Positions 1-11,621 of a DNA stretch of 46,383 nt are shown here, piece after piece. The stretch is taken from contig JANQFU010000018.1 in the NCBI GenBank assembly GCA_028277665.1, forward strand, positions 1 to 46,383. The letters are read 5' to 3'. Both the position numbers and the translations under genes were made by a program. Position 1 is the stretch's first letter; the number at the start of each line of letters is the position of its first letter. The DNA comes from Alphaproteobacteria bacterium (GTDB lineage: Bacteria > Pseudomonadota > Alphaproteobacteria > Micavibrionales > Micavibrionaceae). The notes beneath the pieces were generated by a model. The model saw only the letters and a list, made by a program, of their open reading frames with translations. It was not told the origin of the DNA and ran no database searches.

Positions 1-180
1 CAGGTCTCGCCAGATGAAAACCTGTCGGTTTTCATGGCTCGTCCAGGTTCCGGGATTACGCGTTAACTTTTTCCGGACAGTCGTGCTTGAAAACGGGGAC
101 CGGGTTGCCGGTAAGGCGCAGAAAAAAGCCTTCCCGGATTCCCGCTGGAGTTTACCTCCGCGAAAGCGGGGGTGGGAACG
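1..180. repeat. Dispersed repeat debris upstream of degP
   Basis: No gene is supported here. The stretch around 50-82 (CCGGGATTACGCGTTAAC then TTTTTCCGGACAG) nearly repeats the interior of the mobile element at 25287-25694 (near 25484-25514). A palindrome-like GCGGGAATCC/CGAAAGCGGGGG pair lies at about 135-170. It looks like a decayed or partial member of the genome's palindromic repeat families. The terminal arms of the 25287-25694 element are not seen here, so it may be a related but different unit. Confidence 0.5.
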
Positions 181-299
181 ACAAAACTGAGGGGTGGTGA
201 GCCTATCCGTTTTCTTCCGTTGACCGCAGTGCGGGATCGCCCTAAGTTATCCTTCGTCCATGTTTTTTCTTTCCTGTTCCAACCGAAAAGGAGTTTCAG

Positions 300-1805
300 A
301 TGACGTTCGCAAGGGGACTTTCGGGGGTTGTGTCGGGTATTGCCGTATTTTCTGTGCTGGCCGGTGTCAGCCTTGGCGGCACGGCGACCGTTCATGCGAA
401 GGACTCCGGGCCGATACCGGCTGTTCCCGCTCCCGCAAGTTTTGCGGATCTTGCCGATCGCCTGCTTCCGGCCGTTGTGAATATTTCATCGACACAGAAA
501 ATTGAGAATGTCGAAGAATTTCCGGAGTTTCCCCAGTTCCCGCCGGGCTCTCCTTTCGAAGATTTTTTTGATGAGTTTATGGACCGGCAAGGCTCCGGGC
601 AACCGGCCGTGCCGCCCGCATCTCTCGGATCCGGGTTTATTGTCGATGCCGGAAACGGCTATATCGTGACGAATAATCATGTGGTCAAAGACGCTGAAGA
701 AGTTCGCGTCACTTTTTTCGATGATGAGACAATCGAAGCCGAAATTATTGGCCGGGATGAAAAAACCGATCTGGCGGTTTTAAAAGTCGAGACGGATAAA
801 AAGCTCACGGCAGTGGCGTTTGGGGATAGCGATGTTCTGCGCGTCGGTGACTGGGTCCTCGCGATCGGAAATCCGTTTGGGCTTGGCGGAACGGTAACGG
901 CGGGGATCGTATCGGCGCAGCAGCGCGATATTCATGCCGGGCCGTATGACGATTTTATTCAGACGGATGCCTCGATTAACCGGGGGAATTCCGGCGGGCC
1001 GATGTTCGATCTTGAGGGAAAAGTGATCGGGATCAACACGGCGATCTTCTCGCCGTCCGGCGGATCGGTCGGGATCGGATTTGCCATTCCGTCCTCTCTG
1101 GCCAAGCCGGTGATCGACCAGATTGTTAAATATGGCCGGACACGGCGCGGCTGGCTTGGTGTGCGGATCCAGAGTGTGACGGAAGAAATTTCCGAAAGCC
1201 TCGGTCTTGGGGAGGCGCGCGGGGCGCTTGTGGCCTCTGTCACGCCGGAGGGGCCGGCTGCTGCGGCCGGGATGAAAACGGGCGATGTCATTTTGTCTTT
1301 TGACGGGAAAGAGGTTTCCCAGATGCGGACGTTGCCGCGGATTGTCGCCGAGACGCCGATCGATGAAGAGATTGAAGTCAAACTCTGGCGGGACGGGAAG
1401 ACGCTGAGCGTTTTCGTGAAAATCGGTGAACTGGAAAAGGCGGAAGAAGACGGGTTGTTTGAGGTGACGTCACATGACGGAAACGGGCCTTCAGGCCAGC
1501 TTGACTTTGATGAGCTTGGCCTTGGTCTTTCTGCTCTCGGCGAAGCGGAACGGAAAGAATATCATATTCCGCGTTCGACCGAGGGCGTTCTGATCTCCGA
1601 GGTTAAAAACCTCTCGCAGGCGGCGGAGAAAGGCCTTTTGCCGGGGGATATAATCGTCGAGGTCGATCAAGGCCCGGTTTCCACACCTTCGGATGTGAAG
1701 GACAAGATTGAGGCCGCCCGCAAGAAAGGCCGGAAATCCGTGCTTTTTCTTTTGAGCCGTGAAGGAGATGTCCGGTTTGTCGCTCTGAAAATTAAAAGGG
1801 AATAA
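300..1805 (+). CDS. degP: Do-like periplasmic serine protease (DegP/HtrA family)
   Basis: An envelope quality-control protease and chaperone of 501 residues, close to the family norm. An N-terminal signal peptide covers about residues 1-33 (hydrophobic stretch, then VHA before KDSG). The trypsin-like domain carries the triad His127 (TNNHVV), Asp157 (KTDLAVL) and Ser231 (GNSGGP). Two PDZ domains follow at about 285-375 and 405-490, with the GLLPGDII carboxylate-binding type of motif in the second. The AAAAGGAG ribosome site at 287-294 sits just before the ATG. In many alphaproteobacteria this gene lies directly behind hflK-hflC; here those genes are 17 kb away, so the usual linkage is broken. 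DegP and DegQ cannot be separated by eye. Confidence 0.95.
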   Translation: MTFARGLSGVVSGIAVFSVLAGVSLGGTATVHAKDSGPIPAVPAPASFADLADRLLPAVVNISSTQKIENVEEFPEFPQFPPGSPFEDFFDEFMDRQGSGQPAVPPASLGSGFIVDAGNGYIVTNNHVVKDAEEVRVTFFDDETIEAEIIGRDEKTDLAVLKVETDKKLTAVAFGDSDVLRVGDWVLAIGNPFGLGGTVTAGIVSAQQRDIHAGPYDDFIQTDASINRGNSGGPMFDLEGKVIGINTAIFSPSGGSVGIGFAIPSSLAKPVIDQIVKYGRTRRGWLGVRIQSVTEEISESLGLGEARGALVASVTPEGPAAAAGMKTGDVILSFDGKEVSQMRTLPRIVAETPIDEEIEVKLWRDGKTLSVFVKIGELEKAEEDGLFEVTSHDGNGPSGQLDFDELGLGLSALGEAERKEYHIPRSTEGVLISEVKNLSQAAEKGLLPGDIIVEVDQGPVSTPSDVKDKIEAARKKGRKSVLFLLSREGDVRFVALKIKRE

Positions 1806-2168
1806 AATAGAACAGGAAAATGGCGATCTATTATTTTTGGGTTCGTTTCCCCTGAAACAGCTTTTTTCTCCAACGCAATTTCTATTCGATTCCAATCCTT
1901 TATATATATTCGGATTTTGGCCTGGGTTTCAGGATTTTTTCAAAAATACAATCTTCAAGTTGTGTGACATCATGTCTGCTTTCTTGGATATGAGGCGGAA
2001 GATACGCTGGTTTCTAAATTTGGTTTACAATTGTATGAGTAAATCTATGTGTTTCAACGGATCAATAAACCTTTTAGAATGATCTTCACGACTTTCCTCA
2101 AGAACGACCCAGAGTTGCAATACAAAGCTCATGTTATCAGGTTTCTCCCTACATAAAATGGCGTAGTT
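1806..2168. other. Gene-free AT-rich spacer
   Basis: 363 bp between degP and the chemoreceptor. It is visibly AT-rich and has no open frame with a ribosome site or recognisable protein. It probably holds the chemoreceptor promoter, but no clear -35/-10 pair could be chosen. Confidence 0.5.
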
Positions 2169-3851
2169 ATGTTTAAGAATATGAATATCACAATTCGGGT
2201 TGCCCTGCTCCTCTTCATAGTGGCCATCGGTTTCGCCGCTTTGATTTGTGATGAACTCCTGAAAACCCGGGAAGTTATGGAGTATGAGCGTAAGGTAAGC
2301 GTCCAGAGCCAGACAGAGGCCGTCTTGTCGACTATCGAGCACATTCGGGAAAACTCAAAGGCCCAGGGCCTGCCCGAATCGGGCGCGCGGCGCGCGGCGC
2401 TTGAAGTCGTCCGGGCGATCCGGTACCTGGAAACGGAATATTTCTTTATCATAGATCAGCGCGGAACTATGGTCATGCACCCTTATAGTCCGCAGCTTGA
2501 GGGCCGGAGCGTTATTAAGAAAGCCGATCCTGACGGCGTCTTTCCTTTTGAAGAAATGGTGATCATTGCCGGTAAGGAAGGCGCCGGATTTGTCGAATAC
2601 CGCTGGAATAAATCCGGAAGCGAAGAGCCCGTTCCCAAAATATCATATGTCTCGCTGGATGATGAATGGGGGTGGATCATTGGCACTGGCGTTTATGTTG
2701 ACGATATCGATCAAAAATTCTGGGCGATTGTATGGGAAGTCGTCAGGATTGCGGGGCTCATTCTTGTGGTCGTCTTTGCAACGGGAATGCTGATCAGTAA
2801 AAGCATTATTAACGGCATCTCAGGCATTACCGCCTCTATGCTTGAGCTTGCGCAAGGCAACACCCAAAAACCGATTCCGTTTCAGGACGAAAATAACGAG
2901 ATTGGTCAAATGGCCAAAACCGTGGAAATCTTCCGGCAAAGCGCAATTGAAAAAATCCGGATCGAAGAAGAGCAGAAAAAAAGCGAGGAACGGCAGGCCG
3001 GGCAACGCCGTCAGGATATGCTGCACCTTGCCGATGAATTTGACTCCAGAGTCGGCCAGATCGTTGAGGCCGTAAATGAAGCCGCATCGAACATGCAGGG
3101 CATGTCGACGCAGCTTGCCGCAGCAATCGAGGAAACAACCCGGCAAAGCAGCGCCGTGGCCTCCGCCGCGCACGAAGCCTCGACGAATGTTCAGACTGTG
3201 GCTTCTGCTGCGGAAGAGCTGAGCGCATCTATCCGGGAAATCTCTTCAAACGTATCCGATACGGCAACCATGACAAAGAATTGCTCGGATGCGGCTATGA
3301 GTTCACAGGAGAAACTGGACCAGCTTCAAAGTGCCGTCGATGAAATCGACGCCGTCATTCAGTCGATTGTCGACGTGGCCGAACAAACGAATTTGCTGGC
3401 GCTGAACGCAACCATCGAAGCCGCACGGGCAGGAGAAGCCGGAAAAGGATTCGCCGTCGTTGCAAGCGAGGTTAAAAATCTGGCCGGACAAACACACAAA
3501 ATGACAGAGGATATCTCCTCGAAAATCGCCCGGATCAAGGATAGCTCCGCTGCAACGATCTCATCAGTGAATGATATTCTTACCCAGATCGGCGCTGTTG
3601 ACGAAAAAACCACAAGTGTTGCTTCCGCGATTGAAGAACAAAACGCGTCAACGACTGAAATCAGCCGTAATGTTCAGGAAGCCTCTAACGGAACGAGTGA
3701 GGTTTCACAGAACGTTCAGGGGATTCAACAGGCGGCGAGCGAAAGTGCGGGGGCTACTGACCAGTTGAAAATGGCCGCCGGGTCCTTGTCTCAACAGGCG
3801 CGCGACCTGAAAGACGCCGTTACCTCGTTCCTCAATGACATCCGGTCATAA
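2169..3851 (+). CDS. Methyl-accepting chemotaxis protein, single-Cache sensor
   Basis: A transmembrane chemoreceptor of 560 residues. TM1 lies at about residues 7-26. A periplasmic sensor of sCache type follows ([37 protein letters not shown], about 85-175). TM2 is at about 185-210, then HAMP, then the MCP signalling domain with the conserved hairpin tip (about 400-430: [35 protein letters not shown]). Cache receptors typically bind small organic acids or amino acids in the periplasm; the ligand cannot be read from sequence. No che genes are nearby, so it must signal to a distant array. The start has only a poor ribosome site, and a second ATG lies at 2181. A strong terminator follows. Confidence 0.93.
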   Translation: MFKNMNITIRVALLLFIVAIGFAALICDELLKTREVMEYERKVSVQSQTEAVLSTIEHIRENSKAQGLPESGARRAALEVVRAIRYLETEYFFIIDQRGTMVMHPYSPQLEGRSVIKKADPDGVFPFEEMVIIAGKEGAGFVEYRWNKSGSEEPVPKISYVSLDDEWGWIIGTGVYVDDIDQKFWAIVWEVVRIAGLILVVVFATGMLISKSIINGISGITASMLELAQGNTQKPIPFQDENNEIGQMAKTVEIFRQSAIEKIRIEEEQKKSEERQAGQRRQDMLHLADEFDSRVGQIVEAVNEAASNMQGMSTQLAAAIEETTRQSSAVASAAHEASTNVQTVASAAEELSASIREISSNVSDTATMTKNCSDAAMSSQEKLDQLQSAVDEIDAVIQSIVDVAEQTNLLALNATIEAARAGEAGKGFAVVASEVKNLAGQTHKMTEDISSKIARIKDSSAATISSVNDILTQIGAVDEKTTSVASAIEEQNASTTEISRNVQEASNGTSEVSQNVQGIQQAASESAGATDQLKMAAGSLSQQARDLKDAVTSFLNDIRS

Positions 3852-3856
3852 AGAAA

Positions 3857-3895
3857 ATATAAAGGGGGAAAATGCAATGCATTTCCCCCCTTTAT
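3857..3895. terminator. Bidirectional rho-independent terminator
   Basis: A long perfect or near-perfect stem (ATATAAAGGGGGAAAATGC pairing with GCATTTCCCCCCTTTATAT) has A-rich and T-rich flanks on both strands. It lies between the convergent chemoreceptor gene (plus) and rplI (minus), so it can end both transcripts. Confidence 0.85.
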
Positions 3896-3916
3896 ATATC
3901 CAGATATCTCTGATTA

Positions 3917-4528
3917 TTAGGCTGCAGTTTCAGCTTCGCCCGGCTCTTTCTCTGCCGGATCGACAGTATCGTTTGCAGCGTCGATCTCCGTTTTTTCCGT
4001 CTCCGAGACATCCGCAACATCACCGCGTTCGTCAACAATCAGAGCACGGCCCGTCTCACGCTGGACTTTGGCTTCGTCGGCTGTTCGCGCAACATTAACC
4101 GTCACGGTCACTTTGACTTCCGGATGAACCGCGATCGAAACCGGAAACAGACCGATTGTTTTAATCGCCGTGTTCAACTCGATCTGGCTGCGCGGAATCT
4201 TGTGCGAGACCGACTCGCCCGTGACATCGGCGATATCGCGTGTTGTCACAGAGCCGTACAACGTCCCGCCTTCCGAAGCCTGACGAATGACATCGACCGT
4301 CAAATTTTCAAGCTTGCCGGCCAGACCTTCGGCGTCTTTCCGGCGCTTGGCGTTCTCGGCCTCGATTGTCTTGCGCTGGGCTTCAAAATAAGCGCGGTTC
4401 TGTTGCGTCGCCCGAAGAGCCTTACCCTGCGGGAGAAGATAGTTACGAGCGTATCCCGGACGGACACGGACTTCCGCGCCAAGCTCGCCCAGTCGTTCGA
4501 TCCGCTCAAGAAGAATAACGTTTGTCAT
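3917..4528 (-). CDS. rplI: 50S ribosomal protein L9
   Basis: A 23S rRNA-binding protein of the large subunit, near the L1 stalk. The L9 signature is clear at residues 15-39 (GAEVRVRPGYARNYLLPQGKALRA), followed by the connecting helix and the C-terminal domain. At 203 residues it is longer than the roughly 150 of enteric L9. The extra is an acidic Glu/Ala/Asp-rich tail from about residue 165, as in many alphaproteobacterial L9 proteins. It is the last gene of rpsF-rpsR-rplI, with a bidirectional terminator just downstream. Confidence 0.97.
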   Translation of the reverse strand: MTNVILLERIERLGELGAEVRVRPGYARNYLLPQGKALRATQQNRAYFEAQRKTIEAENAKRRKDAEGLAGKLENLTVDVIRQASEGGTLYGSVTTRDIADVTGESVSHKIPRSQIELNTAIKTIGLFPVSIAVHPEVKVTVTVNVARTADEAKVQRETGRALIVDERGDVADVSETEKTEIDAANDTVDPAEKEPGEAETAA

Positions 4529-4562
4529 CGTTTTGATCCTTTATATCCTTTCCAACACGGCC

Positions 4563-4829
4563 TTAGCGAATCTGGTCCATGTCCGTACGGACATAGGGCA
4601 GCAGAGCCATGTAGCGCGCCCGTTTGATCGCGCGGGCGAGTTCACGCTGTTTCTTGGCCGAAACCGCCGTAATCCGCGACGGCATGATTTTGCCGCGTTC
4701 GGAGATGAAACGGCCAAGCATTCTGATATCTTTCCAGTCGATTTCCGGCGCGCCGTCACCCGTGAACGGGCAGGTTTTCTTGCGGCGGAAAAAAGGACGT
4801 TTTACCGTCGGTGCATCTGCTGCGCCCAT
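4563..4829 (-). CDS. rpsR: 30S ribosomal protein S18
   Basis: A small-subunit protein that pairs with S6 on the 16S platform. 88 residues, with the hallmark [17 protein letters not shown] and the basic C-terminal half ([30 protein letters not shown]). The start codon shares one base with the rpsF stop (TAATG), so it is translationally coupled to its S6 partner. rplI follows after about 34 bp. Confidence 0.97.
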   Translation of the reverse strand: MGAADAPTVKRPFFRRKKTCPFTGDGAPEIDWKDIRMLGRFISERGKIMPSRITAVSAKKQRELARAIKRARYMALLPYVRTDMDQIR

Positions 4830-5218
4830 TATGCGGCCTCCTTGTCAGATTTTTCAAATTTCTCAGGTTTGCCGGACTCGTTGTCGTCATCCCGGCCGCT
4901 TTTGTCGATGATCGGGGACGGACCCTGGCTCGGCTCTTCCAGCCGGATGGTCATATAGCGCAGGACGTCTTCGTTCAGGCGCAGGTTCCGCTCCATTTCG
5001 AGAATGGCCGGTGCCGGGGCGTCGGCTTCGATCAGAACATAGTGCCCTTTGCGGTTCTTGCGGATTTTATACGCAAGCGTCCGAAGGCCCCAGTTCTCGG
5101 TTTTCAGGATTTTTCCGTCTCCGGATTCGATGATCGAGCGGCATTTCGCTGTCAGTTCGTCCACCTGGGACGCACCAAGCTCCTGCCGTGCGATCAGCAC
5201 GGTCTCATAAAAAGGCAT
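4829..5218 (-). CDS. rpsF: 30S ribosomal protein S6
   Basis: A small-subunit platform protein, 129 residues. The N-terminus [15 protein letters not shown] and the [23 protein letters not shown] segment are typical of S6. The C-terminal tail is acidic and charged (Asp/Glu/Ser/Lys rich), as is common in alphaproteobacteria. It is first in a three-gene operon with rpsR and rplI. A good AGGAAGGAAAG ribosome site precedes the ATG. The leader (about 5219-5330) could hold the S6:S18 autoregulatory element, but I could not fold it convincingly. Confidence 0.97.
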   Translation of the reverse strand: MPFYETVLIARQELGASQVDELTAKCRSIIESGDGKILKTENWGLRTLAYKIRKNRKGHYVLIEADAPAPAILEMERNLRLNEDVLRYMTIRLEEPSQGPSPIIDKSGRDDDNESGKPEKFEKSDKEAA

Positions 5219-5481
5219 GACTTTCCTTCCTCTTGGGTTCGCCTTCCGGTCTGCAAAACCACTTCACAGATCCGAAAGATAGCCGGTCCTCACAAACATA
5301 TTCGGAACCGGCGAGGTCTATATAAATGCGGGCGCAATATAGCGCTTTTCCTGCGCTTTGCAAGCATTTTCTGGCCTTTCTTGCGGAAAAGATCGGACGT
5401 CGGCTTGATCCGGCGCTCTTTTGGCGCTACCTATGACCGACTTTAACAGTAATCGATACATAATAAAGGATCATAAAGAAA
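5219..5481. promoter_or_regulatory. Divergent promoter region between rpsF and fabD
   Basis: 263 bp separating the minus-strand ribosomal operon from the plus-strand fabD. It must hold both promoters. A GC-rich inverted pair (CCGGTCC near 5283, GGAACCGGC near 5304) may fold in the rpsF leader. No promoter boxes are called. Confidence 0.5.
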
Positions 5482-6435
5482 ATGCGTGCGATTGTCTTTC
5501 CGGGACAGGGATCCCAGTTTGTCGGTATGGGCAAGGATCTTGCCGAAAATTTTGCGATGGCCCGTCACGTCTTTGAAGAAGTCGACGATGCTCTGTCCGA
5601 AAACCTTTCGAAACTCATTTTCGAAGGCCCTGAATCCGACCTGAACCTGACCGTCAACACGCAGCCTGCCCTGATGGCCGTTTCGATGGCCATCGTTCAC
5701 GCCCTGACGCGCGAATTCGGTATCAGCCTGAAAAAACATGCCGACTTTGTTGCGGGACATTCTCTTGGCGAATACTCGGCCCTGTGCGCCGTCGAATCGA
5801 TCGAGCTGGCCGATACGGCCCGCCTGCTGCGCCTGCGCGGCAAATCGATGCAGGACGCCGTCCCGGTCGGGATCGGCGCAATGGCGGCAATTATCGGCAT
5901 GGAATTCGACGACGTCGCCGCCATTGCAAAAGAGACCTCCGGCGAGAACCCGACCAAACAAACCTGCGAAGCCGCGAACGACAACGCGCCGGGGCAGGTC
6001 GTCATTTCCGGGCACAAAGGCGCTGTGGAAGCCGCGATCGCGCTCGCCACAGAACGCGGCGCAAAAAAAGCCGTCATCCTGCCGGTCAGCGCGCCGTTCC
6101 ACTCGACCCTGATGGCCCCTGCCGCCCAGCGCATGGCACAGGCTCTTGCCGATACGGATATCCGTCCGCCGCAGATTCCGGTTGTCGCCAATATCGAAGC
6201 GCGTCCCGTCACGGAGCCGTCTGAAATCCGCCGCCTGCTCGTCGAACAGATTACGGGCCGGGTCCGCTGGCGCGAGTCCGTCCGGCTTATGCGGGTGCAA
6301 GGTGTTGACGAGATGATCGAATTCGGTGCCGGAAAGGTCCTGTCCGGTCTTGCCCGCCGCATCGACCGCGAGATTGCGGCCGAAAGTATCTGCACCACCG
6401 AACAGCTCGAAGCTCTGGCGAAAAAATGGCGATAA
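5482..6435 (+). CDS. fabD: Malonyl-CoA:ACP transacylase
   Basis: Loads malonyl groups onto acyl carrier protein for fatty-acid elongation in the cytosol. 317 residues. The N-terminal FPGQGSQ motif lies at 6-12. The nucleophile elbow GHSLGEYSAL holds Ser94, and His207 sits in APFHSTLM. Its stop lies inside the next gene: the two overlap by 10 bp. It heads what would usually be a fabD-fabG-acpP-fabF run; here fabG follows after one unrelated gene, but acpP and fabF lie about 14 kb away. Confidence 0.96.
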   Translation: MRAIVFPGQGSQFVGMGKDLAENFAMARHVFEEVDDALSENLSKLIFEGPESDLNLTVNTQPALMAVSMAIVHALTREFGISLKKHADFVAGHSLGEYSALCAVESIELADTARLLRLRGKSMQDAVPVGIGAMAAIIGMEFDDVAAIAKETSGENPTKQTCEAANDNAPGQVVISGHKGAVEAAIALATERGAKKAVILPVSAPFHSTLMAPAAQRMAQALADTDIRPPQIPVVANIEARPVTEPSEIRRLLVEQITGRVRWRESVRLMRVQGVDEMIEFGAGKVLSGLARRIDREIAAESICTTEQLEALAKKWR

Positions 6436-7076
6436 AATACGCGAAAGACCCCGAAACCGGACAAGAAATTGTCCCGGCTGATACCCGTTATGTCCCGCTT
6501 CAGCAGACGCCGTACGGATGTTGCCCCACGGCGATCCAGATCGTGATGCTGCGTCACGGGATTCCCCTTGTCCCGGCCGAGTTGATCGGCTGGCATCTCG
6601 GTCTTGTCATTCCGCCGGAGGATGCGAAATACTTTTATAATCCTCGTGTGAGTGCAACGTCTGAGCTCTATGGTTGCTTCCCCCATCCGGGTGATCCGGA
6701 AATTGATCCTGACGTGGCGTTTAAAGCTCTGGATATTCCTTTATCCATGACCATTCATCCGGTCGGCGACATGTCTTCGGAAGATGCGTTTAAGGATCTT
6801 CTGTCATCCAGCCTTGGACAGGATCTTGACGTTTTGATGAGCGTCCGCTGGAAGGATGTCATGATCGAGGAAACGATCACGGAACCGTCCGATCCGGAGG
6901 CAGGACATATCCTCGTCGTCGATAAATTCGACGGCAAAACCGTCCGGATCGTGGATCCGGGGCGCGGTCCGAAATGGCGGGAATATGAGGCCGGGTATCT
7001 GTACCGCTCGATGGAACAACATGCCAATCCGCGCATGGCCGGAATCTGGGTTTTACGGCGCACGGATTCACGCTAA
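6426..7076 (+). CDS. C39-like (papain-fold) cysteine peptidase family protein
   Basis: 216 residues, no signal peptide and no membrane segment. A C39-like catalytic layout is visible. Gln26/27 could form the oxyanion hole, followed by Cys32/Cys33 in QQTPYGCCPTAIQIVM. His161 lies in AGHILVVDKF and Asp177 in RIVDPGRG. Peptidase C39-like domains occur in bacteriocin-leader peptidases and in many uncharacterised hydrolases. There is no ABC transporter next door, so a bacteriocin role is not supported. The start overlaps the end of fabD by 10 bp, implying translational coupling. Substrate unknown; which Cys is the nucleophile is uncertain. Confidence 0.75.
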   Translation: MAIKYAKDPETGQEIVPADTRYVPLQQTPYGCCPTAIQIVMLRHGIPLVPAELIGWHLGLVIPPEDAKYFYNPRVSATSELYGCFPHPGDPEIDPDVAFKALDIPLSMTIHPVGDMSSEDAFKDLLSSSLGQDLDVLMSVRWKDVMIEETITEPSDPEAGHILVVDKFDGKTVRIVDPGRGPKWREYEAGYLYRSMEQHANPRMAGIWVLRRTDSR

Positions 7077-7097
7077 AAAGAAACGCAAGATATTAAT

Positions 7098-7290
7098 CCC
7101 TCTCCCCTGTGGGGAGAGGGTCTAAGTGAGGGGCAAATAAAGCCCATGAGGGCAAAAACAAATAGAGTTATACGGATGGATAGACTGTTTTTGAATCGCG
7201 AAGGCACGAAGGCGCGAAGTTTTCGCAGGTTCCTTCGCGTCTTTGCGTCTTCGCGATTCATCTAAGTTTTTTTGCCCCGCAGGGGAGAGG
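7098..7290. repeat. Nested inverted repeats, possible terminator
   Basis: Outer elements: CCCTCTCCCCTGTGGGGAGAG at 7098-7118 and a related CCCCGCAGGGGAGAGG near 7276-7291. Inner element: a roughly 27 bp imperfect inverted repeat at 7193-7259 whose arms begin and end with GAATCGCGAAG/CTTCGCGATTC, followed by a run of seven T at about 7267-7273. The inner stem with its T run could terminate the fabD-peptidase transcript. The whole 7077-7350 spacer contains no supported gene. Confidence 0.7.
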
Positions 7291-7350
7291 TAAAATACGC
7301 TTTGAAACGCAAAATACAAATATTGAAGCAGACGATCAAAGGAGATCACT

Positions 7351-9698
<2,348 letters not shown>

Positions 9699-9709
9699 AA
9701 AACAAACCT

Positions 9710-11194
9710 TTAAGCGGCTGGCGGAGGTAGCTGCCGCGTCTGTGCTGCACTATCGTTTTCCGCTGAAGGATGCTGCCCGTCAGTGACCCGCACTGCTGCG
9801 GTTCCTTGTCTGCGCTCGTCCGCTATTATTTTTCCCTGACGAGATTGCGCAATACCGGCGACCGGGATAACTCTTCGCTCTCCCGTAGCCGGATCTGTGA
9901 TGGTCTGTGTTGCCGTTGAAGCAAGAACCTTTTTCTGGGCGGCCGTCGCGACAAGATCTTTCTGAAGGGCCGGATTGGGCCTGGTTCCCTTTCCATCGAA
10001 AAAGGCAACATTTTCCCAGCCGTTATTATGCATGTATTTTACGGCGAATTCGCGTTTGCGCTCTGTTATTTTTCCGTAGAACAGGAGTGTGTTTCCGCTC
10101 TTGCTGAGATAGACACCGCTGCACAGTCTTTGGCCCGGTCTGTTATCGTCGTCGTTTGCGGCGGCGGGAGGCGCGACAGGAGGCATAGCAGGCGTTGTTG
10201 TTGCCGGATGATCATCCCTGTCTCCGGCCCGTGGAACGGCGTCGGCTGTCCTTTCTTCCCCCTCATTTGCGGCTTGTTGCCCCGTCTCCGGTCTCTCCCC
10301 TTCGGCGGTTCTCCTGATAACGCCTTCCGGTTCTGCCTTAGAGAGCAGCCACGCTTCGAATATGCGTCGTTGCTCCGGCGTCATCGCGGCTTTCTGGATG
10401 AGACGCTCATCATCCAGCGCGACAAGCTCCGCATCATGAAGCCCGGCCTTATCACACAATTTGCGGATGTCTTCCCAGACCCTGTCAATTTCCCGGACGG
10501 TTTGTGGATCACAAGTCAGGTCGTCGGATTCGCCCAGAACCGAGTCCAGATATCCAAGGGCTCGGTGCAGATATACCGTATACGCCTCCAACGCCTCACT
10601 GTCCATGGCTGCGGTAGCGAGCAGGGAGGGGTTCTCTTGAATCTGTGCCTTGAGATAGTCCCGAACCGCGCGCATGTCTTGAAGCGGCTCTCCGGACAGG
10701 GCGACTCTGCCTGATTCCATACGTCCTTGCTCAAATGCCCTTCGTCTGTTTATCTCATCGACGACAAGGGCAGGCTCGGCTGCCGCTCTCATGAAAATAT
10801 CCGGGTCGGACAGAAGCTGTAGCGCAGGATCGTTTTCAAGCCCGCTTTTTCCCTGAATTATTTCTGTAAGAGCTTTGCAAGCGTCCTGGACGAGGGCAAG
10901 TTCCGCTAGATTGATCGGAGCAGAATCAATCGGGAAACCTGGCTCTCCGAGAACTCTGTTCATCAGGGCAACGCCCCTTTGAAACCTTCCCAGATCTTCT
11001 CCACGCAGGGCTGCCATTTCTGGCGGATCGTTTCCGACGAGTTGATTTAAGCGCCCTTGCAGAGCTCTAATACCAGAAAGGGGTTGTCCGGACAGGATAT
11101 AATAGCCATCCTCGGTGCGCGGGAGAGCGGATGCCTCGCCCGGCGTCCCCGGTTCGGCACTGCGTCCAAAAGAACGTCTAAACCATCCTAACAT
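9710..11194 (-). CDS. Orphan protein with an internal duplication
   Basis: I do not recognise this 494-residue protein. It has no signal peptide or membrane segment. Residues about 34-155 and 166-287 are two diverged copies of one helical module: LSGQPLSGIRALQGRL matches LSGEPLQDMRAVRDYL, MNRVLGEPG matches LDSVLGESD, and LLSDPDIFMRAAAEP matches ALDDERLIQKAAMTP. A disordered Pro/Ala/Asp linker (about 290-352) leads to a compact domain at about 357-426 (CSGVYLSKSGNTLLFYGK, MHNNGWENVAFFDGKG, ATAAQKKVLAS). That domain faintly recalls the small modules (LPD7-like) found in relaxase-associated large polypeptides; this is a guess. The ribosome site AAAGGG precedes the ATG. It converges with guaB, with 11 bp between stops. 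Confidence 0.75.
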   Translation of the reverse strand: MLGWFRRSFGRSAEPGTPGEASALPRTEDGYYILSGQPLSGIRALQGRLNQLVGNDPPEMAALRGEDLGRFQRGVALMNRVLGEPGFPIDSAPINLAELALVQDACKALTEIIQGKSGLENDPALQLLSDPDIFMRAAAEPALVVDEINRRRAFEQGRMESGRVALSGEPLQDMRAVRDYLKAQIQENPSLLATAAMDSEALEAYTVYLHRALGYLDSVLGESDDLTCDPQTVREIDRVWEDIRKLCDKAGLHDAELVALDDERLIQKAAMTPEQRRIFEAWLLSKAEPEGVIRRTAEGERPETGQQAANEGEERTADAVPRAGDRDDHPATTTPAMPPVAPPAAANDDDNRPGQRLCSGVYLSKSGNTLLFYGKITERKREFAVKYMHNNGWENVAFFDGKGTRPNPALQKDLVATAAQKKVLASTATQTITDPATGERRVIPVAGIAQSRQGKIIADERRQGTAAVRVTDGQHPSAENDSAAQTRQLPPPAA

Positions 11195-11621
11195 GTCACA
11201 CCCTTTATCCTGTGAGGCCTCGTTTACAATCTAGGCGTTTTTACAGAGTCCTCTTCATTTCATTTTTTTCGATTTTAACTCAAAATGCGTCCAAAAACAA
11301 ATTCTCGATTTAAAAATATGTTAATTAATTGATATGCCTTATCTTTTATGTGGATTGTCAATTTCCAAACCGGGAGACCACGGTAATCGCCTGAAGTTAT
11401 GAATCCCGGAGGTAAGAAATACATAAACCATTCAAAACTATATAAAATCGTCATCTTCCGGCCAGGTTTACTTGAGTCCGTGCACGGCAAAGAATGCGGG
11501 TTAATTTTCTCCATCCATCAATGTGAGCCGGATTCGTAGCCGTGTGAGTCCGTGTGCTTTGCGTAAGTCCTAATGATAAAAAGCGCAGATCCCTTTACGG
11601 TCGGAGTGGAACGCGCCCCGC
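11195..11621. other. Gene-free AT-rich spacer
   Basis: 427 bp between the minus-strand nitroreductase (3' end) and the start of the duplicated orphan gene. It presumably contains the orphan's promoter. A 79-codon minus-strand frame at 11275-11514 has no ribosome site and no recognisable protein, and is not called. Confidence 0.5.

Noticed and set aside
5219..5330. S6:S18-binding autoregulatory leader of rpsF
   Set aside because: Expected by analogy, but I could not find a convincing stem with the required bulge by eye.
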